Source of the DNA: an uncultured Peptococcaceae bacterium
GTDB taxonomy: Bacteria; Bacillota; Desulfotomaculia; Desulfotomaculales; Desulfocucumaceae
Length of the DNA stretch: 16,190 bases
Assembly: GCA_958417755.1 (NCBI GenBank)
Contig: CATZDY010000058.1
Span: 1 to 16,190, forward strand
Direction: 5' to 3'
The notes beneath the pieces are model-generated. The model was not told the DNA's origin and searched no databases. It worked only from the letters and a program-made list of their open reading frames with translations. Made by a program: the position numbers and the translations under genes. Positions 7,034 to 15,348 of this stretch are shown one piece after another (within the stretch, counting starts at the first letter, position 1; each line of letters opens with the position of its first letter).

Positions 7034-8725
7034 ATGAACGGTTTAATCATGCTGGTAATTGCCTTGGCAGTGTTGGGCAGTGCGTACCTGATTTACGGGC
7101 GCTATCTCGCAAAAACCTGGGGTATTGATTCCAATGCCAAAACCCCGGCCTATGAACTAGAGGACGGGGTTGATTATGTCCCTGCGGAGCGCAATGTAGT
7201 TTTTGGGCATCAGTTTGCTTCAATCGCTGGGGCCGGGCCGATCAACGGGCCGATCCAAGCAGCAATTTTCGGCTGGGTACCGGTATTGCTTTGGTGTCTA
7301 CTGGGCAGCGTCTTTTTTGGTGCAGTGCAGGATTTCTCCGCAATGTATGCTTCGGTAAAGAATAAGGGACAGTCGATTGGACTTATCATTGAAATGTACA
7401 TCGGTAAGCTCGGTAAAAAGCTCTTTTTGCTCTTTTGCTGGCTCTTCTGTATTCTGGTAGTCGCTGCTTTCGCGGATATCGTTGCCGGCACTTTTAACGG
7501 TTTTACCCCAGAGGGTGCGATGATCGATTCGAATGGGTCAGTTGCCACCACCTCGTTTCTTTTTATCGTGTCAGCTGTAGGGCTTGGTATATTCTTAAAA
7601 TACGGCAGGCAGAATACCTGGCTCAACACCATGGCGGCACTGCTGTTGCTAATCGGCTGTGTGGTGCTCGGGCTTTTGTTGCCCATTCATCAGACCACTG
7701 GCTTTTGGCATATTTCGATTTTTGCTTATATTTTTGTTGCATCAGTTGTGCCTGTTTGGGCACTCTTGCAGCCACGCGACTATCTCAATAGTTATTTACT
7801 CGTCATGATGCTTATTGCTGCAATTATAGGTATTATGGTCTATAATCCAGCGGTCAACCTCGTTGCCTTTACTGGTTTCGTGGTCAAGGGGCAGTATCTA
7901 TTCCCAGCGCTCTTTGTGACCATCGCTTGCGGCGCGATTTCTGGCTTCCATTCCCTTGTTTCATCAGGTACTGCCTCTAAGCAAATAAAAAATGAACGGG
8001 ATATGCTGCCTGTCTCTTTCGGCGCAATGCTACTGGAAGGTATGCTTGGGATCATTGCTCTTATTTGCATCGCATTCCTTGCTTCAGGGACAACCATGCC
8101 AGAAGGTACCCCTCCGCAAATCTTTGCAAGTGCAATTGCCACCTTCCTAACCAAGCTTGCAATCCCTGAATCAGTTTCTTGTACCTTAATCCTTCTAGCA
8201 GTTTCAGCCTTTGGGCTCACCTCCCTAGACTCGGTAGCCCGCATCGGCAGGCTCTCTTTTCAGGAGCTCTTTACAAATCCGGATGCAGATCCCACTGCGC
8301 TGAACCCGTTGAGAAAGCTGGCCTCCAACAAATATTTTGCTACCATCATCACCCTTGTGTTGGCATTTGTCCTCGCCCAAATGGGCTATGCGAATATCTG
8401 GCCACTCTTCGGCTCGGCAAATCAATTGCTTGGGGCTCTTTCACTGATTGCCTGTGCGGTCTTCCTTAAGCATACCCACCGCAAAGGTTTCATGTTGTGG
8501 CTCCCCATGATTTGTATGCTTGCGATTACCTTTACAGCACTCACCATGAAAATCTTCCAGCTTGTCGCTGGACTGCCTTCTTCAACCAATACCATAGGTG
8601 ATGGTTTGCAGCTTGTATTTGCGATACTTCTCTTCGCCCTTGGCGTGGTGGTTGCCTTCCAGGGCATTCAACGTCTTACCCGGAAAATCGAGGAGCCTTC
8701 CATACCACACAGGGCTAATTGCTAA
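7034..8725 (+). CDS. cstA: CstA-family pyruvate/peptide transporter
   Basis: An integral membrane carrier of 563 residues with roughly 14 to 16 hydrophobic segments. The CstA signature GHQFASIAGAGPINGP lies at 58-73, followed by FFGAVQDF (94-101) and, later, SSGTASKQIKNERD. Members of this family (CstA and BtsT of Escherichia coli) import pyruvate with protons, and CstA was first linked to peptide use in carbon starvation. The exact substrate here is not provable. The length is that of the short Firmicutes form, not the 700-residue enterobacterial one. GGAGG lies 8 bases before the ATG. The gene is alone on its strand with a long leader. It is close to a LytTR two-component system, the kind that controls BtsT in Escherichia coli, though here the hydrolase and 2 kb separate them. 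No convincing terminator was found after it. Confidence 0.93.
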   Translation: MNGLIMLVIALAVLGSAYLIYGRYLAKTWGIDSNAKTPAYELEDGVDYVPAERNVVFGHQFASIAGAGPINGPIQAAIFGWVPVLLWCLLGSVFFGAVQDFSAMYASVKNKGQSIGLIIEMYIGKLGKKLFLLFCWLFCILVVAAFADIVAGTFNGFTPEGAMIDSNGSVATTSFLFIVSAVGLGIFLKYGRQNTWLNTMAALLLLIGCVVLGLLLPIHQTTGFWHISIFAYIFVASVVPVWALLQPRDYLNSYLLVMMLIAAIIGIMVYNPAVNLVAFTGFVVKGQYLFPALFVTIACGAISGFHSLVSSGTASKQIKNERDMLPVSFGAMLLEGMLGIIALICIAFLASGTTMPEGTPPQIFASAIATFLTKLAIPESVSCTLILLAVSAFGLTSLDSVARIGRLSFQELFTNPDADPTALNPLRKLASNKYFATIITLVLAFVLAQMGYANIWPLFGSANQLLGALSLIACAVFLKHTHRKGFMLWLPMICMLAITFTALTMKIFQLVAGLPSSTNTIGDGLQLVFAILLFALGVVVAFQGIQRLTRKIEEPSIPHRANC

Positions 8726-8850
8726 GAAAGAATACAAGTAAAGGGTTGCACATCTAGATCAATATACAAGTTGTTAATAAGCAGGTATGGTTTTTTATAA
8801 TGTATATTCCTTTTTCAAACGTAGGGATTCCCTAGGGGGGAACACACTTG

Positions 8851-10737
8851 TTACGAAATTGTAACAGGCAGCACTCCTTTAGGTTCAAAGGCACCAAACA
8901 TGGCATCAATGGCTGCGGGTAGATTAGGACCGTATTTTGCAGTAAGCACTCCGCTTTCGGCATCTTTTTTACTCATCCCCTGGGCATTATAGGCAATGAA
9001 TACGGGAAAATCGGGATATTGAACAGCATCATAGGGCAAAGCCAGGCTTATGATACCTGTTTGCTTTGTCTTTCCAATTGTTTGGATATGCCTTGTGATG
9101 GCTGTAGGCATGACATTAAGCCAATGGGTGGGATCATTTTTTGTAACCCCATACATTTCTGAGCCCAATACAATATAATCAGCAGCATTGATTTTCGCAA
9201 TCAAAGCATTGCTCATTGTTTCCTGATTTTCATAGCAAAAGGTATCCAGGTTTATATCCGGAAGCGTTGCTTCAGCCATCATGCGGTTTGCTGCATAGGT
9301 TACACTATACAACTCATTTTCATAGGGCATGACAAAGAGAATCGTATCCCCCTGCTGGGGAGAAAAGGGAGAATTGGTACTTGATCCGTATAAGGTGATT
9401 GCTGCATTGGCCATCTCCCGTTCTTTATCATGGTGTGCTTTACATCCCACTGTGGCAAGGGCCATGCTCACTTTTTCATCCACAGGTGTTTCATACTGTT
9501 GGGTCTCTAAAATGCCTCGTTCCATTTTTAAGGTCAATATTCTGGTAACCGCTTCATCCATGCGGGTCATAGAAATTTGGTTCTGGTTCACAGCTTCTTT
9601 GATGGCTTCATAAATGGCGTCCAGCTTTGTTACATCCTCCATACAGGTAATTTCCGTAGGATTGCATATGAGGTCAACACCAGCATTCATGGCCATAACG
9701 ATGGCCTCTGTTTCGCCAAAGTGCTCTGTAATGGCCTGCATATCCATGGCGTCTGTTACAATGACTCCATTAAAACCCAGCTCTTTCCTTAAAATACCTG
9801 TCACAATTTTCTCTGATAATGTAGCTGGTAAATACATGTTTTGATGATCCTTTGCGGATACAACTTGGGTATCATCCAAATGAGGATATTGGATATGAGC
9901 AGTCATCACCATATCAACACCACTTTTGATTGCCTGGGCAAAAGGAATTTTCTCACAAATATTCCATTGTTCCTTTGTCTTTTCCACAATACTAATGCCC
10001 GTATGGGTATCTGTGGCTGTATTTCCATGTCCGGGAAAATGTTTTATGCAAGCAATGACATTCTCTCCTTTGATGCCGTCTTTCATTTGCACAACCATTG
10101 CTTGCACTAACTCAGGATCTTCGCCAAAGGAACGCAGGTTAATCACTGGATTATCCGGATTATCATTCACATCTGCATCAGGGGCAAAGGTACAATGAAT
10201 ACCCAAAACTGACAGCTCTTGTCCTATGATTTGTCCACTGTCAAATGCATATGTTAGATTCCTTGTTGCCCCAAGGGCCATGTTGCCAGGCAGACAAGTT
10301 CCCTGACCAAGCCGCGTAACCATACCGCCTTCTTGGTCAATACCGATTAATAATGGTAAATTTCCGTCATGTAGCGCTGCCTTTTGCAAGGCAGCAGTCA
10401 AACGCACTGTTTTTTCTGTATTTTGGGTATTTTCTCCAAATAGAATGATATTCCCGATATGATATTGACCAATCAATGAAGCTATATCATCATTTAGCAC
10501 TTCCATAGGAGCTGGATTTTCCATAGCCGCTGTTTTCCAATTTCTAAAATTAATGAGCATCATTTGCCCTATTTTTTCTTCTAGGGTCATGTTTGCTACC
10601 ATTCTTTTTACTTTTTGCTCAGGGCTGTTGTAATCAATGAAATAGTAGATGCCGCAAAAAACAAGCACCACTACAATGAAAGCTGCCACCAACCTTATGA
10701 ATTTGGTTGAAGGCTTTCCTTTTTTTTGATTTTCCAC
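8851..10737 (-). CDS. nagZ: Membrane-anchored GH3 beta-N-acetylhexosaminidase (NagZ-like)
   Basis: The protein has 628 residues. An N-terminal hydrophobic segment (about 14-36) without a clear cleavage site should anchor it outside the membrane. The GH3 TIM-barrel follows (about 45-400), with DQEGG, then KHFPGHGNTATDTH carrying the Asp243-His245 pair and His237, and the nucleophile Asp329 in GVIVTDAMDM. The Asp-x-His pair near KHFPGHG marks the NagZ branch, in which histidine replaces the usual acid residue. The enzyme removes N-acetylglucosamine from peptidoglycan muropeptides. A C-terminal domain (about 420-628) matches the two-domain Firmicutes form like Bacillus subtilis NagZ (YbbD). The start is GTG with AAAGGAC 8 bases before it. 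It lies 92 bp after the c-di-GMP gene on the same strand, so co-transcription is possible. Confidence 0.92.
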   Translation of the reverse strand: MENQKKGKPSTKFIRLVAAFIVVVLVFCGIYYFIDYNSPEQKVKRMVANMTLEEKIGQMMLINFRNWKTAAMENPAPMEVLNDDIASLIGQYHIGNIILFGENTQNTEKTVRLTAALQKAALHDGNLPLLIGIDQEGGMVTRLGQGTCLPGNMALGATRNLTYAFDSGQIIGQELSVLGIHCTFAPDADVNDNPDNPVINLRSFGEDPELVQAMVVQMKDGIKGENVIACIKHFPGHGNTATDTHTGISIVEKTKEQWNICEKIPFAQAIKSGVDMVMTAHIQYPHLDDTQVVSAKDHQNMYLPATLSEKIVTGILRKELGFNGVIVTDAMDMQAITEHFGETEAIVMAMNAGVDLICNPTEITCMEDVTKLDAIYEAIKEAVNQNQISMTRMDEAVTRILTLKMERGILETQQYETPVDEKVSMALATVGCKAHHDKEREMANAAITLYGSSTNSPFSPQQGDTILFVMPYENELYSVTYAANRMMAEATLPDINLDTFCYENQETMSNALIAKINAADYIVLGSEMYGVTKNDPTHWLNVMPTAITRHIQTIGKTKQTGIISLALPYDAVQYPDFPVFIAYNAQGMSKKDAESGVLTAKYGPNLPAAIDAMFGAFEPKGVLPVTIS

Positions 10738-10829
10738 AATTATTGTCCTTTCTTTAAAAAAATCTGTTTTTTCCTAATCATAGGTTGTTTTGTAGCTATA
10801 CATTTTTATAAAAATTACAACTATTTCCT

Positions 10830-13800
10830 TTAATAAAAATCCTTATAATACAAGGTAGAAAATTCCTCCACTGGCATCGGACGGCCTAACAGATAGCCTT
10901 GCCCAAAACAACAGCCCAAGGTAAGGAGCAATTGCAACTGCTCTTCGGTTTCTATACCCTCGGCAATGACTTCAATATGAAACTCCCGGCACATCTCAAC
11001 CACATGTCGAATGATGATCTTGGTGCGCTCATCTGTCATGAGACCATTGATAAGGCTTCGGTCAATCTTGAGAACATTCCAAGGCAATACGGACAAGATA
11101 AAAGTGCTGCTATACTTTGAACCAAAATCATCCAAGGAAATACGAAACCCCTGTCTGGTAAACTTGGAACCAATCTCAAAAAGCGTTTCCCGTTCCATTT
11201 CCCCAGCGCTTTCAGTAATTTCGAATTCAATCAATTCCCGGGGCACTTTATAGCGGCTATGGATTGTTAAAAGCGTATCCAGGAGTCCTGATTCCATCAT
11301 GGTGACCCGGGAAAAATTTAGGGAAATGGGCAAAAGCCTTCGACCCTCCTGCTGCCAACGGGCCAATATGCGACAAACTTCTTCGAAAATAAATAAATCA
11401 ATTTCCCGAATCAAATATTCCCTTTCCAGCAAAGGAATAAATTTATCAGGAAAAACCAAGCCATGGGTTTCGTCTTGATAACGAACCAACGCTTCGGCAC
11501 CGCTCAGGCGTCCTGTTTCTAATTCCTTTTTTGGTTGCAGGTACATGACAAAACAGCCGTTCGTTAATGCTTCCTTCAGTTTCCGCACCCGTTCAGGTCG
11601 ATGCCGCTTGGTAATTACATCTGCATCTCTATAATAGACTTGCTTTTGTACCACCAACAATTCATCTGCATGCCTCATCAGTCGATTTACATCAACATCC
11701 ATATTATCCCATATATATCCCAAAGAAACGCCGTTTTCCAGTTGTTCCAATTCTGCTTTAGCATATTCGCATTGTTGGTGAAACAAGGTATAATTTTCCT
11801 GTAAACATAAAACAACAAACTCATCGCCACTTAACCGAAAGGCCAAAGAAGTATTAAAATGTCGTTTTAGAATATCTGCTACTGCTCTAATCAGATCATC
11901 CCCATAGGCTTGTCCATAACAAGCATTCATCTGTTTCAAACCATTGATATCTGCCACAAGAATGCCCAAACAAACCGGCGGAGATGCTTGCAACTGTTTT
12001 AACGTATCTGCAAAAAAATTGCGATTATATAGACCAGTCAAAGGGTCATGATATCCCATATACTGCAATCGTTCCCCCATCCGACGTTTGACAATCTCAT
12101 TCATAATGAAATAAGCGGAAGACGATAACAGCGATACATCATTGTAATGAGCCCTAGGATTATCCACCCCTAGAAAACCATTTAAACCGCTTTGCACTCT
12201 AAAGGGAACACCATATAAAGATTGGATATTCTGTGATTTCAAAATGGTATATTCATCAGGAGCCTGCTCACGAATTTCTTCTATATCATTCCATAGGATA
12301 GGCTGCTGTGTTTGTACAGCTTTCTTCCAGTCAGGGGCCAAGGATAAAGGAATATCCTGTAGCTGATTGAGCTGAGAGGATATTCCTTCAGCGCACCATT
12401 CATAGGTATTGGATACTACCTCCCGTTCCATATCGAATTCCAAGATATAAGCCCGGTCAGCTTGATAAAAGGTTCCCAAATTTTTTAATACCAGATTGGT
12501 TGCCACATCCAAATCGTCTGTTTCAAACAAAGTCCGGATGCAATTCAGCAACATTTGTTCGATTTCCAAGCGGGAACGCAGCTCTTGGCTTATATTCTCT
12601 TTCTCTGAAATGTCAATGGCAATCTCCATCCGCACAGGACGCCCATCCCATTCTATCAGTTTATCCTTGAGAAGATAGTGCCGATTTAAAAATGTATTGG
12701 TATGTTCCCAAATAGAAAACGCCCCGTATTGTAACTGCCCATTGGTACAAAAATCACAGGGCTCATCTTTATTATGAAGCATTTTATAACATTTTTTACC
12801 GCGATAATTGTCCAGTTGGAAATCCATCACCTTGCGTCCCATTCGATTGATGTAAATCAGTTCATAAGTCTGGGGATCACTCACATACACAATCTCATCC
12901 AATTCGTCAATGAGCCTCTCCGCTACCATGTTATTGCACTGTTCTTGCATATGAAGACTTTGCTCATAAAGGGTAAAGCGGTTTTTCCCTTCTTTTTTGG
13001 CCTGATAAAGAGCAATATCTGCTTTTTCATAAAGATCTTGAAATTCTACCCCATGTCGGGGAAAAAAAGATACCCCCACTGAACCAGTAATTTGATAATC
13101 ATTCCATTGATGCTGTAAGGTATGGCAGATTTTTTCCGCCACTTCCAGAGCATCCTGTTCCGAAGAGGTTTGGGGCCATAAAGCTGCAAATTCATCGCCT
13201 CCAACCCGCCCCAAAAGAGCATTCTCACCAAATAAGCTTTTTAATTTTTCAGCCATTTGGGTAAGAATATAATCTCCTTGCCAATGCCCGAACCGATCAT
13301 TCACCTGTTTAAAGTTGTCAATATCTATCATATAAAACGACGCTATATCATGGGAAGGGCAATTCTTCAAGACTTCATCCACCTTATTGCGCAGAGTAAC
13401 CCGGTTATATAAACTTGTCATTGGATCCCGCTCAGCACGCTCTTTTACAGCCAATTCTCCCCGTTTCTTTTCATCAATATTTTTTAAATAAATGAAACAA
13501 CATACATCACCATTCAATGGTTCCCGGATGATATGGGCAATGTGGCGTACCCAAATCATTTCTCCCCAATAATCTGTGCTACGAAACTCCAGCTCCCGTT
13601 CTTGCTGACCGTTCTCAAAAGCATCCAGCATGGCTTGCCGGCTGATGTATGCTTCAAATGCCTCTCGATCTTCAAGATGAACTGCTTTCTCAGCTGCCAT
13701 TTTGGCTGCTTTGGTATAAGAATCTCCCACCTTGACACCCAGAAAATCGATGGACTTCTGATCAGCAACAATCAGTTTATCCTGGGTTAAATTAAATTCA

Positions 13801-14624
13801 TAACTGCTTAAGGCATCTGAGGTAAAGGAATGCCGATACTCTTCTTCTTGCAGAAAACGCAGTTCAATTTGTTTTTGCTCATCTACATCTTCTAAAATAC
13901 CTATGGCCCGCAGGGGTTGCCCTTCATTATCCAACAATGTTATAAAAGAAATGTTGACCCAACCATAGTTTCCCTGGTTCTTTTTCCAACGAACAGTACA
14001 CTTTGCTTGTTGTTCACCGTTTAAAATACGAGAAAACATGGCCAAAAACGTAGCCGCATCATTGGGATGAATCACCTGACTTTCCACCATTGCTTCTGGG
14101 GCATGTTCAAAGCTCTCTTGGAGATAATATTCCTCCAACAGGCCCCCTGTCCGTGTAAAAGTCTTTGTAGCAATATCATACTCCCAGATAGAATTCCACA
14201 TTTGCGCCAGGGTAACGGATAAACGTTCCTTGCTGAGATAAAGTTGTTGCTCAAGCTCTTTTTGGGCAGTGGTATCCTGCATGATGATGATATAGCCTGT
14301 TGCCCCTGGGTCTTCGATTTTTGCCACATTGGCCTGATAAAATCTGCCCCCTCGCTGGAATTCGGAAACAGATTGTCCGGTAGCCAATTGTTTTACAGTA
14401 CATTGCTCAGTATTGCAAAGACTGGTTTCAAATCCACAACATTCCCTTCCAATGGTTTCCTTTTCATTGTATCCCATTATTTTTTCTGCCTTTGGGTTCA
14501 GGTAAACCACATGGCAGCTTTGATCCAAAATCATAATTGCCACATTCATTTGATCAAAAAGCTGCTTATATATTTTTCTCCAAGGCAATGCTTTTTGCTT
14601 ATCAGCTGGTTCTAAATTCTTCAT
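10830..14624 (-). CDS. Multi-sensor c-di-GMP protein: PAS-PAS-PAS-GGDEF-PAS-GAF-GGDEF-EAL
   Basis: The protein is 1264 residues with no membrane segment, so it is a cytoplasmic sensor that makes and breaks cyclic di-GMP. Domains: PAS 16-125 (with Cys62, 63, 70, 75), PAS with PAC 135-255, PAS-like 262-390, GGDEF 395-555 (Asp434, GGDEF 475-479), PAS 570-680 (Cys612, 623, 626), GAF about 690-850, second GGDEF 858-1000 (Asp892, SGDEF 932-936), EAL 1010-1260. The EAL part keeps the catalytic set: Glu1044 in GAEAL, Asn1103, Glu1135, Asp1165-Asp1166, Lys1186, Glu1222, Gln1242. Both cyclase domains look competent, but neither has the RxxD feedback site ahead of its signature (GENA and FNTS stand there). 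The ATG has GGGGAG 12 bases before it and an in-frame stop just upstream. The net activity cannot be told from sequence. Confidence 0.93.
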   Translation of the reverse strand: MKNLEPADKQKALPWRKIYKQLFDQMNVAIMILDQSCHVVYLNPKAEKIMGYNEKETIGRECCGFETSLCNTEQCTVKQLATGQSVSEFQRGGRFYQANVAKIEDPGATGYIIIMQDTTAQKELEQQLYLSKERLSVTLAQMWNSIWEYDIATKTFTRTGGLLEEYYLQESFEHAPEAMVESQVIHPNDAATFLAMFSRILNGEQQAKCTVRWKKNQGNYGWVNISFITLLDNEGQPLRAIGILEDVDEQKQIELRFLQEEEYRHSFTSDALSSYEFNLTQDKLIVADQKSIDFLGVKVGDSYTKAAKMAAEKAVHLEDREAFEAYISRQAMLDAFENGQQERELEFRSTDYWGEMIWVRHIAHIIREPLNGDVCCFIYLKNIDEKKRGELAVKERAERDPMTSLYNRVTLRNKVDEVLKNCPSHDIASFYMIDIDNFKQVNDRFGHWQGDYILTQMAEKLKSLFGENALLGRVGGDEFAALWPQTSSEQDALEVAEKICHTLQHQWNDYQITGSVGVSFFPRHGVEFQDLYEKADIALYQAKKEGKNRFTLYEQSLHMQEQCNNMVAERLIDELDEIVYVSDPQTYELIYINRMGRKVMDFQLDNYRGKKCYKMLHNKDEPCDFCTNGQLQYGAFSIWEHTNTFLNRHYLLKDKLIEWDGRPVRMEIAIDISEKENISQELRSRLEIEQMLLNCIRTLFETDDLDVATNLVLKNLGTFYQADRAYILEFDMEREVVSNTYEWCAEGISSQLNQLQDIPLSLAPDWKKAVQTQQPILWNDIEEIREQAPDEYTILKSQNIQSLYGVPFRVQSGLNGFLGVDNPRAHYNDVSLLSSSAYFIMNEIVKRRMGERLQYMGYHDPLTGLYNRNFFADTLKQLQASPPVCLGILVADINGLKQMNACYGQAYGDDLIRAVADILKRHFNTSLAFRLSGDEFVVLCLQENYTLFHQQCEYAKAELEQLENGVSLGYIWDNMDVDVNRLMRHADELLVVQKQVYYRDADVITKRHRPERVRKLKEALTNGCFVMYLQPKKELETGRLSGAEALVRYQDETHGLVFPDKFIPLLEREYLIREIDLFIFEEVCRILARWQQEGRRLLPISLNFSRVTMMESGLLDTLLTIHSRYKVPRELIEFEITESAGEMERETLFEIGSKFTRQGFRISLDDFGSKYSSTFILSVLPWNVLKIDRSLINGLMTDERTKIIIRHVVEMCREFHIEVIAEGIETEEQLQLLLTLGCCFGQGYLLGRPMPVEEFSTLYYKDFY

Positions 14625-14890
14625 TTGTATTCGTCACTCCCCAGTACCTGCAAAATCCGCTCCCCGAAAGACAACAATCCTTACCGAAAGGCCACCTTAT
14701 TTATTTATCTAATTAGTTCATTTTCCTTTTGTATATGACAGCTCAAATATATTCTACAACGCATAGTATATATTCTCCACCATCATTTATTACTGCTTTC
14801 AATGATTGTCCTTTTCGTAAATCCTATTGATTATATAAAACTTTTATTCCCTATCCCTTTTTAGACATAAGACTATACTTTCTTGGATTA

Positions 14891-14919
14891 TTGATACTTT
14901 TTTAAAAATATGGTAATAA
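14891..14919 (+). promoter_or_regulatory. Candidate promoter for the small ORF or RNA
   Basis: TTGATA (14891-14896), 17-base spacer, TAATAA (14914-14919), with TG one base upstream of the -10 (extended form). The ATG of the small frame (14910) lies within it, so this promoter would make an RNA of about 140 bases ending at the hairpin and not an mRNA for the full frame. Confidence 0.35.
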
Positions 14920-15014
14920 ATAAAAAGGGAATCTACAAACCAACGACAATACTACTAAAATTAAATAAACTGTACACTCCAAGAGGGTTGAGCAATACAG
15001 CGTTTAATCAATGA
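14910..15014 (+). CDS. 34-residue open frame of unknown function
   Basis: The frame reads MVINKKGIYKPTT and ends YTPRGLSNTAFNQ, rich in Lys, Asn and Thr. No ribosome site precedes the ATG, but its stop is one base from a 15-bp hairpin, the usual position of a terminator. The frame stays open for five codons upstream (YFFKN) before a stop. It may be a real microprotein, or the last codons of a lost gene whose terminator survives. An alternative reading of the stretch is a short non-coding RNA. I do not recognise the sequence. Confidence 0.3.
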   Translation: MVINKKGIYKPTTILLKLNKLYTPRGLSNTAFNQ

Positions 15015-15015
15015 C

Positions 15016-15059
15016 GAAACAAGCATTCCGTTCTAAAAGAAAACCGGAATGCTTGTTTC
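15016..15059 (+). terminator. Strong 15-bp hairpin, probable terminator
   Basis: GAAACAAGCATTCCG (15016-15030) and CGGAATGCTTGTTTC (15045-15059) pair perfectly. TTCT and AGAA (15031-15034 and 15038-15041) extend the stem past a small bulge. ATTATTT follows on the plus strand, a modest U-rich tail. No known gene lies just upstream except the 34-codon frame, so it ends either that or a small RNA. Confidence 0.5.
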
Positions 15060-15348
15060 ATTATTTAAAGATAATCTTATATACATTACAAAGACATGGC
15101 TTTCCTTCTTAACATTCCTCGCTTATAAAATTTATGTATATTATTATGATTTAGTGCCAATCATACCTTAACTATTTTCCTCAGGTTTATTTATATATGG
15201 AATCGGACTTTTTTATCTTTTTCTAAACTTTCAGGAAGTATGACTCTTTAAGAATATCTTTTTTCAAGGCCTTGATTAATTCAGTATACGCTTAACTGTA
15301 TTTCTCCAAAAGCATCAGAAGGTACATAGACTATCCCTATTATTTTTA

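Larger units (their letters stand above)
14625..15348. other. Gap between the c-di-GMP gene and the DUF262 gene
   Basis: Near the c-di-GMP gene, two CCGAAAG blocks 20 bases apart (14664-14670 and 14684-14690) lie in its 5' leader, one inside a small CCTT/AAGG hairpin. A weak minus-strand promoter pair for that gene is TTGTAG (14754-14759) and TATACA (14730-14735) with an 18-base spacer. The middle holds a 34-codon plus-strand frame and a strong hairpin, listed separately. The right end (15223-15334) has short protein-like minus-strand frames with stops, possibly debris. No known riboswitch core was recognised. Confidence 0.45.

Noticed and set aside
7210..8667. Long minus-strand frames inside cstA
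   Set aside because: Antisense to a conserved transporter; rich in Ser, Pro and Thr as expected of a shadow frame.
8822..8866. Terminator between the convergent cstA and GH3 genes
   Set aside because: TAGGG-ATT-CCCTA and TGTTAC/GTAACA are short stems without U-tracts, too weak to call.
14625..14760. c-di-GMP riboswitch before the GGDEF/EAL gene
   Set aside because: The expected conserved core and tetraloop-receptor pattern were not recognisable.
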